Assembly: GCF_910596095.1 (NCBI RefSeq)
Contig: NC_056534.1
Coordinates: forward strand, 10,480,490-10,544,489
DNA: 64,000 nucleotides
Reading direction: 5' to 3'
Source: Thunnus maccoyii
Taxonomy: Eukaryota > Chordata > Actinopteri > Scombriformes > Scombridae
Shown here: one piece after another, positions 44,901 through 59,507 of the stretch
Position numbering within the stretch: the stretch's first letter is position 1
How the letters are laid out: every line of letters starts with the position of its first letter
Translations under genes and position numbers: made by a program
The notes under the pieces: model-generated
The model's database searches: none
The model's input: only the letters and a program-made list of their open reading frames with translations
Told to the model about the DNA's origin: nothing

Positions 44901-47900
44901 TTGATGAATGTAAATATTCACTCTCTATTAGCTCTGTTTTTGGTCTCAACCAACTCCTTAGTGAAATATCTGCCTGTTTAGCTGCTAAATGCTCCAATAT
45001 GTTCACCAGCTAGTTGCTAACTGTGTATGTTTGCCTTTTGGTGCTGAACAGATCGTGCACAGTGGGTTTTTAGAGTTTTTTTCTCTGAAAACAGCTTCCT
45101 GCTGCGGCCAAAAACAACTCTGTCAGAGTGGTTGGAGTGAACCAAACAGTGAAGTTGTAGTAATTGCAGTAGTTGTAACCAAGGGGAGCTGCACAGTCGG
45201 GTGATGATGCTCTGTAGGTTCATCCCTATGAGTGATGCCTTCTTGCTTCAGATTGTCATTTGATAAAATCAAAATATTGATTATAGATGCTTTAAAGTAA
45301 TGTATCAAAAAAAAGTTAATAGTTGTTTTGGTATAAGTACTGAAACTCAGGTATCAGCAGCATTATTGGAAAATGTCAAGTTTATCTCTGAAAGGTGTAC
45401 AGCTAGCTTCTTCACCGGACACAGCAGCAGTATTCAGCCTGGATTTACAACAATACCAATAGATTCAAACAACTAACCAGAGTCATGACAGAAAAACTAT
45501 CAAACGAACATAAGAACTTCTCAAACCACTCGACTGCAGCAGAATTTACTTCTCCACAGCAGATCTGTATACTCAGTATTTCCCAAACATATGTTCATAT
45601 TATAAATTTAAAAAAAAAAAGCGTATACGCTACCTCAAGGGAAGCTTTGGCGATATGAGGAGGATAAAGAATGGAAGTGGATAAATTAGAAGTAGAGTAT
45701 TGTGAAGCAGAAATATTGTGGAGAATCTACAAGTGTTTGGAACATACTTTACATAAAGATAAAAGGTGGATTATGCTACAGGAATGGTTTGAAAAGTTTC
45801 TATGGACATTTTGTTATGGCTTGTTTTTGCCATGCCTCTGAGTCACCATTGAAATCCATTGTAACTGTTGTGAATCTAAGCTCACTACAACTGCTGTCCT
45901 CTGCAAAGGAGCGAGCTACAAAGTTCAGAACAACCTTCAAGGCAATATTTGATACTGAAAAGATTGATTTTTGGCACATTATCTTTAATCAGTGCATGTG
46001 TGCTCCATACTGTGTTAAAGGGAGATACACAGGGATAAAAATGTTATTTGTGTAATCAGTGCACTTTTTCAGATCCCCGTCTTAAATGTGCAGCCGTTCC
46101 ATCAGAAATCAGCCTCTGACCAATAAATCCACAGGAGTGTGTGTGTTTGTAGGCCATGTCTCATTAAATAGTAAGCCCTTCATTTGCCAGAGTGTCAGTT
46201 CCTCGTAAGCAGATCCCCGCGTTGCCTGGGTGGGAAATCACCGTGGCGATCTAGTGGCTGTGACAGTTACGGTAACTGGGTAACGTAATAGGTTGCTGGG
46301 CGGGAGAGGTCTGTAGAACACATCTGATACATGCTAATTCCTGTCAGCCACATCCGATAGCACGGCTAACATTCACCACATCGCCGTCCCAGCTGAAGAC
46401 TGATAGATCCAACATGGCCAGTGTTCACTGCCCCATTGCCTCGACTAAATACGTGCGGATTTAACTCAACTGACAATCATCAGATTATCACCGTAACCAG
46501 AATTAGTTTCATTTCATTAGTATAATCTCCTTGTAGTGTTAATGCTGTCCAAAATGAACAGTGAAGTAAGTCATTCTGATCTGACAACAAACACTACAAT
46601 TCAAACTATTCAAAGTGGATCCTTCTGTATTAAAGGGAAACTTTCATATAGTTTGTTCTGCTTGTGTTAACATGTGAAACTACTGTGACAACAGCAAATC
46701 TGATCTTAAAAATATGTTACGTTTAAACACAACCTACATTTAAATGAGTTCCCATTACAATATAAGTTCCTAGGGAGACACTTTTATCCAAAGCAACCTG
46801 CATTTTCCCCCCACATATGAAGTACATACACATGGGACAATATGAGGTTCAGTGTCTTGCTCAAGGACACACATGAAGTGAACCACTCTGCCTCCCAAAA
46901 AGAAGAAAATCCCTAAAAATGCAGCTTTAATACAGAGTTTTACAGACAGGTTACACACAGTAATCTGCAGTAAAGGAAGAGGAGGAGGAATCCCCTTTCA
47001 TGCGGTCAAGTGTTTGTCAGTGTGAGTGAATTATGTAACTTACCCCAATTCCGTCAGACAGAACAGGGTCAAATAGGCTGTCAAGATAACGATCCATCCC
47101 TCTCTGAGGCTCAAAGTCTGTGAGAGGAGAGGAGGATATTGTCTACTTCAGATGTTTTCAAACTGTGAGGCGAGGGAAGGGTGTGGAGGAAGAGACATGA
47201 GGCAAAGATACTGCCTGAGGTGAAAGACATAGGTGCATAAAAATGTATTCTAAAAACAACGGGAAGTTATTTATTGGAGTTTAGCCGCTGATTTGGCTGC
47301 TCATCAACATGTTCAGCAGTTGTAGCTGCAGCTGCGGTTGTGACTCTCAGCTCATGGATGCAATTATGATACTTTAAAACCTGAAGTGCCTGATTGACAC
47401 AATTTGTGTCAAAAGTCATAACTCAGTCAAATGCTAATAGCTGCTAATAGCTAATTCAGCATACTTTTAAAGGTGCCAGTCTGCCAAATATTCAAACAAA
47501 TGTAAAAAAAAATTGGCTCAAATTGTAGCCCACAGATAACTAACAGACGGGTGGAGACAGGATGGGGGTGCAGTTGTCTCAATTTTGAGGGGGGTCCTAC
47601 ACTGTCAGACTTTGAAAAGAGCTGGTCTACTTTGAAAACAATGTATGTGCATGTATGCATTTGTTTGCATGCCTACCTTGGCTAATGAGTCCATCTGAGC
47701 CAGTTATGGCTGAAGATATGACATCATCATTCATATCAAACCCGCCACCCAACAGGCTTCTAGAAAACAGAGACAAAATAATTCAAACGACTGCAGCCAC
47801 TGAATATGTACATAAATCAAAACATTTTGTGTGTTTGTGTGTGTGTGTGTGTGTGTGTCTTACATGCTAGCGTTGGGCCGCACTCTGCTCGGTTCCTGTG

Positions 47901-48055
47901 CAGAGATGATGAAGTAGCTGCTGTGTTTGGGGAAGTCAGTAGGAAGCTCCAGGTCTGACATCAGATCCAGAACGTAGTCCGAGCCCTCCAGCTCCACCCA
48001 CTGAGCCGGCTCCTTCAGCAGCACTGACCAGCCTCGACGGCCGTCCACCACACTC

Positions 48056-48097
<42 letters not shown>

Positions 48098-50558
48098 ACA
48101 CACACGCACAAATACACTTACAGACACCTTCAAACCTGATCTCCTGATTGTTGTTTTTTTCCTTTAGTTCCCTTTGTTCAGTCTGTCTTTGTAGCACAAA
48201 ATTGTACTTGTATGCGGGAAACATTTGACAGAATGGTAATACCTGTGTTGTAAGATGTCTTTGGCCATCTCTTCTCCTGTTGTCCAGGAGTGTAGAGGAC
48301 ACAGGAAGGACACACCTGAATGACAAATAGCTTAGTCTCAATATGAAAATAACAGAACATTCAGACATCGAATAGTTACTCAACAAGAAATACAACTTTA
48401 AAATGATGCGCTGTGTTTTATTGGTATAAAGCATCAAAATCAATCTCACTCAAATGATGAAATAACACCAAAAAGTTAGTGGCAACGTCCCCCCCCCCCG
48501 TCTGTCTGTGAAGATTCACACAGACACCACCACCCACAAACTGACACAAACACATCCAGTGAACCGGAGCAAGTATCAGGTGTTGTTTAATCCTCAGTAG
48601 ACTTGCCAAAAGGCCACAGGACAGATTAGCTGGATGAGAGGAGGAAATGAGAGAGGGACAGATAACTCTTACGTGCTGAATAGTGCACACATTGACTGGG
48701 CTCAGGTAAAAAAAAACAAAAAACAGAGAGGTAAGGTTGGGTCAGTGAGAAACTCAAAGAGAAGTTTACTTTGACATAGACACATAGTACCAGTCTGTGT
48801 TTATAATGCTGTCTGCATGTTTGAGAGTTGTGCAGTGTCGCAGCCTGTGATTTAAACTGTTAATAACACAAATCTATTCATGGAGAGATAGTAAATACTT
48901 TAAAGAAAATAAAGATAAATGCAATAAAAAGGCAGATACTAGTAAAAAATAATTTTCTCTAAGTTACAGGGAGGCAGAAAGTTACACACAAGCATTTAGT
49001 TATATTTTCTCTATATTTACAGCCTTGCTTTATTTTATCTTATTTCATTTAACTTTTTTTCAACCAGGAAGTCTCTTGAGATATAATATCTAATTTGACA
49101 AAAATGACCTGGCTAAAATGGCAGCATAAATTGCTAACACTGTTGAATCTGCATAGATGGTGTCGCTTTGCTAAAGGGCACCTTATCTGCAGATGTTGTG
49201 TAAAAAGATCACTTTGCTCTCTGATTTCTATCCATCCAAATCTTTCCAACTAGCCCAGGAATTGAAAATGAGATAAAATCACTCTCTTTGGCCACTGGGT
49301 CACATGTGTTTCGTGTGTGTTTTCTCACCATCGAAGCAGTGTATGTGCAGGACGGTGTGAGCTCTCTTGCGATTGGCGGTCCACTCCAGCAGACAGGGTG
49401 GGTAGGTCCGGGCGTACTCTGGCCCGACATTCAGCCGTTGCAGAGCCTGGAGCAGACGGTGCTGACACACACAGTCATAACCCTCCGGCCCATAGTCAGA
49501 AACAAACCTACAACAAGCACACACAGTATACACGCAACAGATGAAAAAGCATATAAAGACACATAGGTATTTGCAGAAAAGTAGAGATTATATAACCAAA
49601 CAAAGACAGATTAATGTCATTATTTTCCATAAATTATAATGCCAACATATTTTACTGTCTGAGCGTGTGTCTTACTTCAGCAGGTACTTGGCCAGTCTTT
49701 GAGAAGGCAGGAAGGCAGAGAGACAGGAGGACAGGAGGAGCCAACCACGCTCTGAATTCAAAATGTTGGGATTCCTCCACACCTAACAGAGAAAAGAGAG
49801 AAGAAAATGAAAATAAGGAAAAGGAAAAAAAAATGTCTGAGATAATGAGCAAAGTGTTCTAGTTTGTCATAATTGGGGTTTAATTGGCTAGAAAATTGAG
49901 CTGGCTCTCACCTGATTGGCTACTTGAACCAAGATCTCATCTCTGAGGCTGGGATTGGCAAGCCCTCTCTGGATGATGTAGTTCCCGAACAGATTCTCCT
50001 GAGCCCCATTCAGGTTTGGATCACCCATGAACCTGAGTATCTGTCAAAAACACAGGCACTGATTTACAGCACATTCTGAAACCTTTAAGGTCAAGTTACA
50101 CCTACAGTATAAAGGTTGTAAAGCTCTCTGACGGTGCTTTGTAACAGCTAGATACGTAGCTTGGACTTGATGTGTTTATGTGTTAGCATTTTGCAAAAGA
50201 TACATAAAAGAGAAAATTATTGTATCTGACTTTCAAAGAGGTTTTAACCCACTAACTCACGGAGGTAAAATCAAGTTTAAATGGTAAGCTGTTAGACTAA
50301 CCCACATAGCTAGCTTTTTTCTTTTATTTATCAAACTATTATCAAACTGGACATGTGAATCTGTCTGGGTTTAATATCCAGACAAAGTGCTATTTAGCTG
50401 CTGACTTGGAGGTCGTGGATGCTGGAGTTTCCCAGCAGCATATGAATGCAACATGTACCAGAATGAAAATGTTCAGGGATCCTTGTTTCAGCTCCTCATC
50501 CAGTCTGATCAGAGAACTCTCCAGCGGGGCTGTCAGCATCCCAAACAACGGCTCCTAC

Positions 50559-50624
<66 letters not shown>

Positions 50625-50715
50625 GTGCTTACAGATAACCATACATAAACACATTTTAAAGTTTTGTTTTTCACAAACCTCCACATATAAATACTGTGTT
50701 TTCTGTGTGTGTGTG

Positions 50716-50775
<60 letters not shown>

Positions 50776-50915
50776 TTTGTACCCGAAATATGGCCCTGAT
50801 GTAATGTGTCATGAGGTAGATGTTGATATCCAGCGGCAGGGTAAGCTGGGGTTCAACCTGAACTTTTGGAGCCTGGACCACCGCCAAGCAATCAGAATGA
50901 AGCTCTTCACCACCT

Positions 50916-50985
<70 letters not shown>

Positions 50986-53541
50986 CAGGACATGTGTCAT
51001 CACATAAATACAACAGTAAATACTGTCGAACCCACCTGCAAACATCGGTAATGGAAGTTTATTTATAGCACACATAACTGACTGGGTATCACTGAGTGTT
51101 ATATATATATATGTGTGTGTCTTTGTGTGTGCACACCTGAAGCTGCCTGCAGCAGGGCTGCCAGCTCAGCAGGGATAGGCAGTGTTGTCACATTCACCAC
51201 TTCTCTATTGATGCGATCCTACACATTGCAAATACACACACACACACACAAACATTTATATTACACTTATGCTACATCTTTTTCTCAAAATCTGACACTT
51301 TAACCTTTTTCTGTCCTTCACTCACCTCCTCCGCCTTCCTTGCAGGTTCCACCACTGTCTGACAGAAAGACAACAGTATCAATTTCACACATTTGTTCAT
51401 TTTTTATTCATTTTTTTTCTAACAGTTATTGTAAACGTCATCAGAAACACTGCGCGCATACCCTCATGTAACGCTGCCGGTTGACGATGAGCAGAACGGC
51501 GGAGCGAAACCTCATGAGGTACTTCCTCCTCAGAGCAAACTTTTTTCTGTTCAGGTAAACAATATAAGATGAATTATTCATTAAGATAGAGAGTAGAGAA
51601 AAAGTAAAGGAAGGACGAGTTGTTGCAAGCTCGAGTAAGAATTTGCTTGAACAAACATTTGATAACATGAAAACACAAACACCCCTGTGGAAAATGCAGG
51701 TGTTAGAAAACCTGACAATTTTTGTAGCATTAATATCTTTTGTTAGTATCGATTGTGCAATAAGTGTAGCAAGATTTGAGTTGATCACACTTGTAGAGTT
51801 AGTTATAGTTTCAGTGCACGTTTTTAAAAATGCAATAATACCTGTCATTTCACCAAATTCATTATTGCGTAATCAGCAATCTCTGAAATATTATTACAGA
51901 TTCAAAATATTTGACCTTGAGTTTATTGCCATTTTAATGTCCTCATTAAGGCAGTAAGTGAATTTTTACACATTTGAATAAAATGGAAATTTGCGTAACG
52001 TCTCCTGGGTTTGTCAGACTGACAGTGAGAAAGAAATCCATCATGTTTGATGGATGAACACAGCCTGAATCCTCTGGCTCAGTCTCCTCATGTCAAGGAC
52101 AAAAGAAGCGGGTTGTCTGTGATAAGCTTTGACCTATTTGGCTCTGTGAAACCAAACGCTTAAGCCTGATTTGCCGAGCTCAGGACTGAAACTCCAGACT
52201 CAAGCGGCGTGAAAGCTAAAACACTGATGTGTCAGTTTCAAAACTTCACTTTAGGCTGGCAGGAAAAAAGACTCCCCTGAGATAAACAGAATACGTTTAT
52301 GTTTTTAAGTAAAGAAAACTAGCTGATATCTACCTTATTTCACTTTTCTTTAAGGAGTCATTAGACATTAAATCTAAGAGTCACAAGCATTATATTAACT
52401 ACTGATCTCAGGTAGACATTACCTGGCCAGGTAGCCTCTGCAGTGAGCTTCAAAGTTGGTCATATTGCATTTGAACTTGACAAAGTTCTTTCTGACAAAA
52501 AATGTGCGGGTGTATCTCTGCAGCGTTATGGCAGCGATGTTCAACACGCGGTCACGCTTCCCCTCCAACAGCTGGTACAGCTCCTCTTTCAGGAAAATCT
52601 AACACACACACATGCAAACACAGTGAAAATACACACAAATCTAAATTCAACAGTTTTTATTTTTTATGTATGATTTATCAGACCTTGTGTTTTGTGTGTG
52701 TGTTTATGTTGACACGTGTGTGTGAGGGCATTTTGTTACTGAGCGAGCTCACCTTACTGACTCCCAGCTGATACGAGCCTCTCTTGACGGGGCCCAGTTT
52801 GTGAAGCATAATGACACAGTTTTCTCCGTCTGCTGGTGGAAGATCCCTCAAACAGAGCAGAGATTTATACCTGTGTGCACACACACGCCCACACACACAT
52901 TTAATATGTCGATCCAGTTTGAATATAGTTGTAATTTTAGACATAAGAATCCATGAAATCAAATGGAGGGATGTAGTATTTGTCTTCACTTGTCAGTGTG
53001 AATATGTCTCTTAGGTCACTTAGGTCATTACTGGTTTTGTTTTAGTGTTACTCTGACTGTGAATTGGGGACTGTTTGTATTTAGCTGTGCTAGTGTGAAT
53101 CTAATTGACTGTTGGGATAAGTGTTGGGATCTGGGACTGTTTTTCAAATCAAGCACGACTACTTTGGCAGCCAGTGGTCAGAGGTGCTGAGAGATCAATT
53201 GATCCAGCTGGTTTCCTACTGTTAGAGCTGACAAGTGCCAGATGTCTGTTTCAGAGGGGAGCATAAACAACTGTTCAAAGGAAAGAAAACTTAATGGGAC
53301 GTTGGGGTAATTTATATTATATTTCAGCTTCTGTATGAGCTGAATATTCTCCTCAAATACGTGTAATGTAAAATTTTGTGCGTCTGGAAAAACTTGATCA
53401 GTTCAAAATGACCCACCTGGACAGGAAGCTGTGAAAGTGCAATCTGATTGGATAACCTTCCCTCCGTATATGGATGGTCTCCATGATACCAGAATAACGC
53501 AGCTGAGTGGTGACCAGCTCCATGTCAAACACTCCTGGTTC

Positions 53542-53583
<42 letters not shown>

Positions 53584-56308
53584 AAATAACACAAATATAC
53601 ACACACACATGAGCCATATATTACATTTCCATTACGATACAAATTACCACCGCAAACCTGCACACATCAACCAACTTGTAAATTTATACCTTATGATGGT
53701 TTGGCTTGATGCATCGCACAAAATAAGGGTTACACCTGTCACAGATAGATGAGAACGAATAGATGATAAAAGCTTAGTACATTTGTCTTGTGCAAGGAAG
53801 ACAACTTTCCAACTGGAATAAAAATGGTAGAACATGGCTGCATAATGTTTTATAGTTGTTTGAGCTATGTGTGAACTGTTTCAGACTGAAAGATCTCTGT
53901 TTTTATCGATATGAGAAACTATTAAAGGGGATATATCACACAGATTTCTAAGTCTATATTTATATTCTGGGGCTCTACTGGGATATCTTTGCATGGCTCA
54001 CAGTTCAAAAAACACCTTATCTTATCTTATAGTTGCCTGTTATGCAGCCGTTTCTTGTCTCTTTAAGACCCCCCTCCCGATGAGCCCACTCCGATTCCGT
54101 TTGGTTAGTTTCTGGAAGCTACATCTCGGCAGGCTTTCGGCGGCTCGAGAGGCCACGTAAACCAACAGTAGTAGTAGGATTCCACTTCTTTATCTCGTTC
54201 TTTACTTGAAAAGGAAACTTCTCAAATACATCCGCACATGTTCGAGCCCAAATCTGATCCCAAATATGCAAGCGGACAACGTGAACAACCCAAAGCGGCA
54301 ATTGTTGCGGGCACGTGTGTAAAATCTGATGGGATCACGAGGAGGAAGTAGAGGTAACATTGCAAACAACATAGACATCCAACATAACAGAAAATCACAT
54401 AAAGCATGATATGTCCCCTTTAAGCAAATAAAATGTATCTTCCAAAGATAAATGACTCCTGCAAACACTGACTTATTGTTCAAAACTCATTGTCTATTTA
54501 GACACAAGTCCATAATATATATTATACTGTAGATTTGGGCTGTAACTTTCACTCATTCTCTGTTCTCTAAATCATAAACACTCTCTATATCTCACAGCAT
54601 CTCTCAGCCACGTCAGACACTTACAGTCATCATTTTTGCGTCACCACTGATAGATGCACTATTATATACAGTAAGTATACTTGCCATGACTTTCATCTCA
54701 TGAGCAAAGCATTGTGAGAATGTTTTAGGGCACTACATTGTCATACATTGTGCACTCAAATAATTTGGAGGAAAATGAATATAATGGGTAGAACTCTGTA
54801 AGGAGCTGGTTTTGAACACAGTTTTGCCATTTTCCCATTGTGTGTTGTTTTACTAAAACCTTTCCATCTTCTCCAGCAACTCCTGCAGGCTGCTCTGGAA
54901 CTTTGCGCTGACTGTGTTGGCCTGATAACGACGAGCTGTGCTACTGCGCCGCACGTTAGACCGCTGCTGGGACACAGACTCTGAGTGCTTCAGGAAGAGG
55001 CTGGATACCATCTGTGCACACACAAACACATGCAAAAACATAAATAGAGGACAAAACAAGGTTGAAGAGTGAAGAATCAACACTGAGTATCATCTAATAG
55101 GTGGATGATACTGTGTTTGTATATATTTGCATTCATTATTGATACTTAAAACACTAAATCAAGGACAAGTCAAAATACACAACTGTATTGTGAAAGCCAC
55201 AGATGACGAGTAACAATCATAACACATAAACGTAATTAAAAATGAGTGTGTACGCTTACTTTCACTAGTAAGGAATGAGGAATACATGTTCGAACAATAA
55301 AAGAGAGTAACTCATAAGAGAAAAAGAAATATTTGCACATCTCACTCTGTTCTTGCTCTGCATGAAGAGGTCTAAGACATCCTGGCGGACCATGTCGAAG
55401 TTCTTATCCAAGAACTTGTGAACCTGCACCGCAAAACATCAGGAAAGTTTTACAACAAAATCCCAACCAGGAACTTTTAATATCACATTTAAACGTTGGA
55501 GAGACAAAAGTGCAGCAGCCCTGTGCACATTAATCTAAGCTACTGTAGAGAATTCATGAATTTTAATAAATTGATGAAGGCATTTTATTTATAACACGTA
55601 CACGATGATAATCAATCATAACTGAATGTAGAGATATCAGAGATGGACTGGCTTTGGGGGATTTAAATCTATGTGTGTAACAAAACTGTCTATAAATTCA
55701 AGGAAATGTTGGGATTTTTGGCTGGAAGAATTTTATTCATTTTTTCAGTCAACAACTTTATACTCAGCAGCAGTGTTGGAGACTGTGTGGGCACATGAAT
55801 ACTAATAATTCCCACATCAAAAGATTTACATGTTTTGAGAGAATATATTTTTGACCTTAAGAGACATTGGAGGTTATAAGGTCCCTGAAGACAGCGAGAT
55901 ATTGCATCAAAGTTTGATAACCCAAGAAGAAGTAACAAGAAGCGAATATCTGAATAAAATTTTACTGGTTGCCTTTAAAAGGGCAACAACTACGAACTGG
56001 TGTAAAAAGGAAGATTCAAGATGGACACAGTGAGGGAAATATTTGTGGAGGAAAAACTGACATTTTCCATGACAAATAACAAAATAGGAGAAATGAATCA
56101 ACTTTACTACAAACAACAATATCATTTCCTGACCTGGTTATAAGTAAGAAATGTACAATTCACTTGGTTTCTGTGATTTGTTGATGTTTGCTTCTCATTT
56201 TATTTTGTAAAATATCTTTAAATTGTTACAAATATAAAATAAATGACAAAAAAAGTAAATTGTTAGGACAACAAATGGTGTACCGTTGTCATGGAAGGAA
56301 GGAAGACA

Positions 56309-56372
<64 letters not shown>

Positions 56373-56556
56373 AACAAACAAACAAACAAAAGAAAGAAAG
56401 AAAGACAAAATAAGAAAGAAAGACAGACAGAAAGAAAGAAAGAAAGAAAGAAAGAGAAAGACAGTCAGACAATCAAAGAAAGAAAAAGTAAAACAGACAG
56501 AAACAAAGAATGAAATAAAGACATAAAATCAAAGATAGAAAAAAGACAAAGTCAAA

Positions 56557-56594
<38 letters not shown>

Positions 56595-59476
56595 AAAAGA
56601 AAAACAAAATAGGAAAGAAATAAAGACATAAAATCAAAGATAGAAAGGAAGAAAAACAGGCAGAAAGAAAGAATGAAATAAAGACAGAGAAAGAAAGACA
56701 AAACAAGAAAGAAAGAAAGACAGAAAATCCAAGAAAGATAAAAAAAAAGGCAAAGTCAAAGAAAGAAAGAAAGAAAGAAAGAAAGAACGATACCTGGTAG
56801 TCGACCTTCCCAGCATAGTGTTTCAGGGTGAACTCTGGCAGTGGCATCTTTGGCCTGGCATACAGCGGGTTGTTACCATGGTGATAGTGGCACTTCTGAA
56901 GGAAGGTGTGGTCTGTTGCCTAGCGATGATGAGGAGACAGTTAATGGTTGGTGAGCAGTGGAAACTAAATGTCTACAGCACAAACACATGTTGCCGTGTG
57001 TGTGTGTGTGTGTGTGTGTGTTGCGCAGCAGATAGTCTCAGACATATAACACCGTGTTCATATTTCACTTTAAGCATCAGAGACACTTTATAAGACGTTT
57101 ATCTCAATATGAGCTCAGTTATCGTCTTACGTTAGGAGCCGACAGCAGCAGGTAGGCAATTAAGTGAGTATGTGGGATAGTTTTGTATTGATCGTAGCTG
57201 GCTTATTATACGCGTCAGCCTCCTGGTTTATGAGAAATCCAATAAGGGAGATTTTTTTTTTTCTTAACCAAATTTCTTGAGTATTCGGATGACTTATTGT
57301 TGGCTGTTGCCTTTTTTTCCTCACAATACACCTAAATAATGCAGTTATAAGTTTCTTGTGATCCAATCTAACTTCATTTTAAGTACATTTGTTCTCCACG
57401 GGTGTCTGCCTCGGCTAATTGTTTGTTTGACTTTGGATTGAGTAATGAATTATTAACAACCCTTTGCTTTAATTAAGTATTGTTTGAATCAGTCAATCTT
57501 ATTTTCAATTAACTCACATCAATATCAGCTTTATTATTCAATTTTAGTGAACACCCATGTCTTTAGTTTACCTGAGGGAAACCGCACTGGTCATCTAGTA
57601 TGCGCAGTATCCCATGAGGCTTTGCAGCAATGAGGTCAAGGCAGGCCTGGTTGTGGCTGAAGGGCTGCTGCTGCCACTCGATCTGCTCCCGCATGTACTC
57701 CTCCTACGCAGCACAGCAACAAAACAACTGTAAAGTTCAACAGGTTGGTGTATATAAAGCTCCTCTAACGCCACTGTTGGTTGTTTCCAGTTTTCACTTT
57801 AGTTGTAAGTACTGTTGGTTTGTGAGATTTAATGACCTCATGAGTTCATGAAAGCTGCTCTGAAATTCATGAGAGTCCGGTTACAAACAAGGTTCTGTAT
57901 CTTTTGACTCTACATTAATACTTTTTTAACGCTATTGAATCTTTTCTTGGCGCTTAACTAGAAACAAAAGTGAAGTTGGGTTGAAATTGCTCTGATTTAA
58001 GGATCCAGACATATGTGTATTAACCCAATCAGCATTATTTGGTGTTTTGCAGGTCAAAAGATCCAGACGTTTGTTTACAACCAGGCAAAATATGTCTGAA
58101 ATGTATTTTTTTATCTTAATGTTGTTTCAACAGCATTTCAATCAGTACTGAACATGCATACCAGAAGCCAGGTTACTAACAAAGTCTGACAACAGTTAGG
58201 ACCTGTTTCACAATGAAATATAGTTGCTGAGATGCTGTTTAAACAACAATTATACCGCGTTGTCTTACATTCTTTGATACTTTGACTTCTCACCCATATT
58301 TGGCGCGGTTATAACCCAGCTGTCTAGACACACCTTTTGATACACAACTCACCAAATCAGTCCTTACTTAACTGGGAACATACCAATATGTGTATGAAAA
58401 TAAAAAACTTCCAGTTTCCCTGACCTGTTCCTCCTGGAAGATGACCCTGTTAAAGTAGAACTGCAAAGTTTCATTGGCGTAGTTTATGCACAGCTGCTCA
58501 AAACTGTTCACCTGTAGCTCCTGGAGGGTAAAGAGAGGAGACATTGGGGAGTTTTTGGGCAGGTTAGTTATCACAGGTCAGCTGAGACACATCAGTGCTG
58601 TAAGATTACTGAGCGACAATATTCTTTAGTGTGACCTCAAATCCATAAATGTCCAGTATGGAGATGGAGAGGGCTTCGTTGCGAGGGTAGACCCGTCCGT
58701 TGATGCGCTCTGTCAGCCAACTAAACAGCAGCGAATACAGGATCTTGGCAACGGCATCTCTATGAAAAACACACAATAAGGTTTCTATGGAAACAGAAAA
58801 CCCGGTTCCTATGGAAACAGAGGACATCTGAAAAATCTCTTCCCCAGCCCTGACGTCCTTTGTCCTCACATGCCTCTACCAAAGACTGAAAGAGAATATC
58901 AAAGACTCTTCACTCCCTCTCAGCAGTTTCCTGGTATGATTTTAAAGAACGAGTAAAAAAAAAAAAAAAAAAATGAGCACATGAAAAAGCTTCAGACAAG
59001 ACTGTCAGAAAGGCTTTTATTTCAGGTTATTCCAAGTAGGTGCATAATGTTTAATCTAACAGATACCACATTCAACTTTTACCCACCTGGCATCCACAGC
59101 ACTCTCCACTGTGAGCGGAGTGTAGATCTTCTCCCGTACTGTATCCTGGAGGTCAAACACGTCTGTTATCTATTTAATCCTTATAATCTCAATAATTATA
59201 TCTAAGATGTGTGGCTGTGATTGTTTATGTGAAGTGTGTTCTGCTTACTGTTAGTTTGAAGGTGACGGACTTCTGCAGGCCGTCAGGTGAGACCTGCAGC
59301 AGCTCAGCTACCACCCTGATCTCCTGTGCGCTCACCACTGACGCAACCTCCTGACCTTCAGTCTGCAGGGACGTGCACACACACATACGGAGGCAATGAC
59401 ATTCATTATTACCATCATTAATCAACATCATCATTACCATTCAGCCGTGAAACTAAATGCATTTATGTAGCCCATT

Positions 59477-59507
<31 letters not shown>

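Larger units (their letters stand above)
40961..47759 (-). other. myo15a: myo15a exons: proline-rich tail linker
   Basis: Exons: 47677-47759, 47044-47117, 44335-44440, 44092-44169, 43936-44000, 43415-43840, 42079-42160, 41766-41861, 41609-41669, 41192-41285, 40961-41078. This is the least conserved part of the tail. [13 protein letters not shown] matches the human [11 protein letters not shown] landmark, and the AQQ-rich segment parallels the human Gln-rich helix. The 426-nt exon 43415-43840 is unusually long and encodes Ser-Pro runs and four PPSPY units. The chain stays in frame through all eleven exons. Confidence 0.85.

Noticed and set aside
45702..46055. 117-aa plus-strand frame in a myo15a intron
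   Set aside because: No recognisable domain, no splice-supported neighbours and intronic location; not supportable as a gene.
50555..51013. 152-aa minus-strand frame with long Cys-Val and His-Thr runs
   Set aside because: The runs are translated (CA)n/(GT)n microsatellites; only the part at 50783-50913 is a true myo15a exon. The same applies to similar frames at 26640-26909, 40038-40297, 41758-42081 and 61020-61781.
51441..51957. Overlapping long open frames on both strands near a neck exon
   Set aside because: Only 51462-51546 continues the myosin frame with proper splice sites; the rest is AT-rich intron open by chance.
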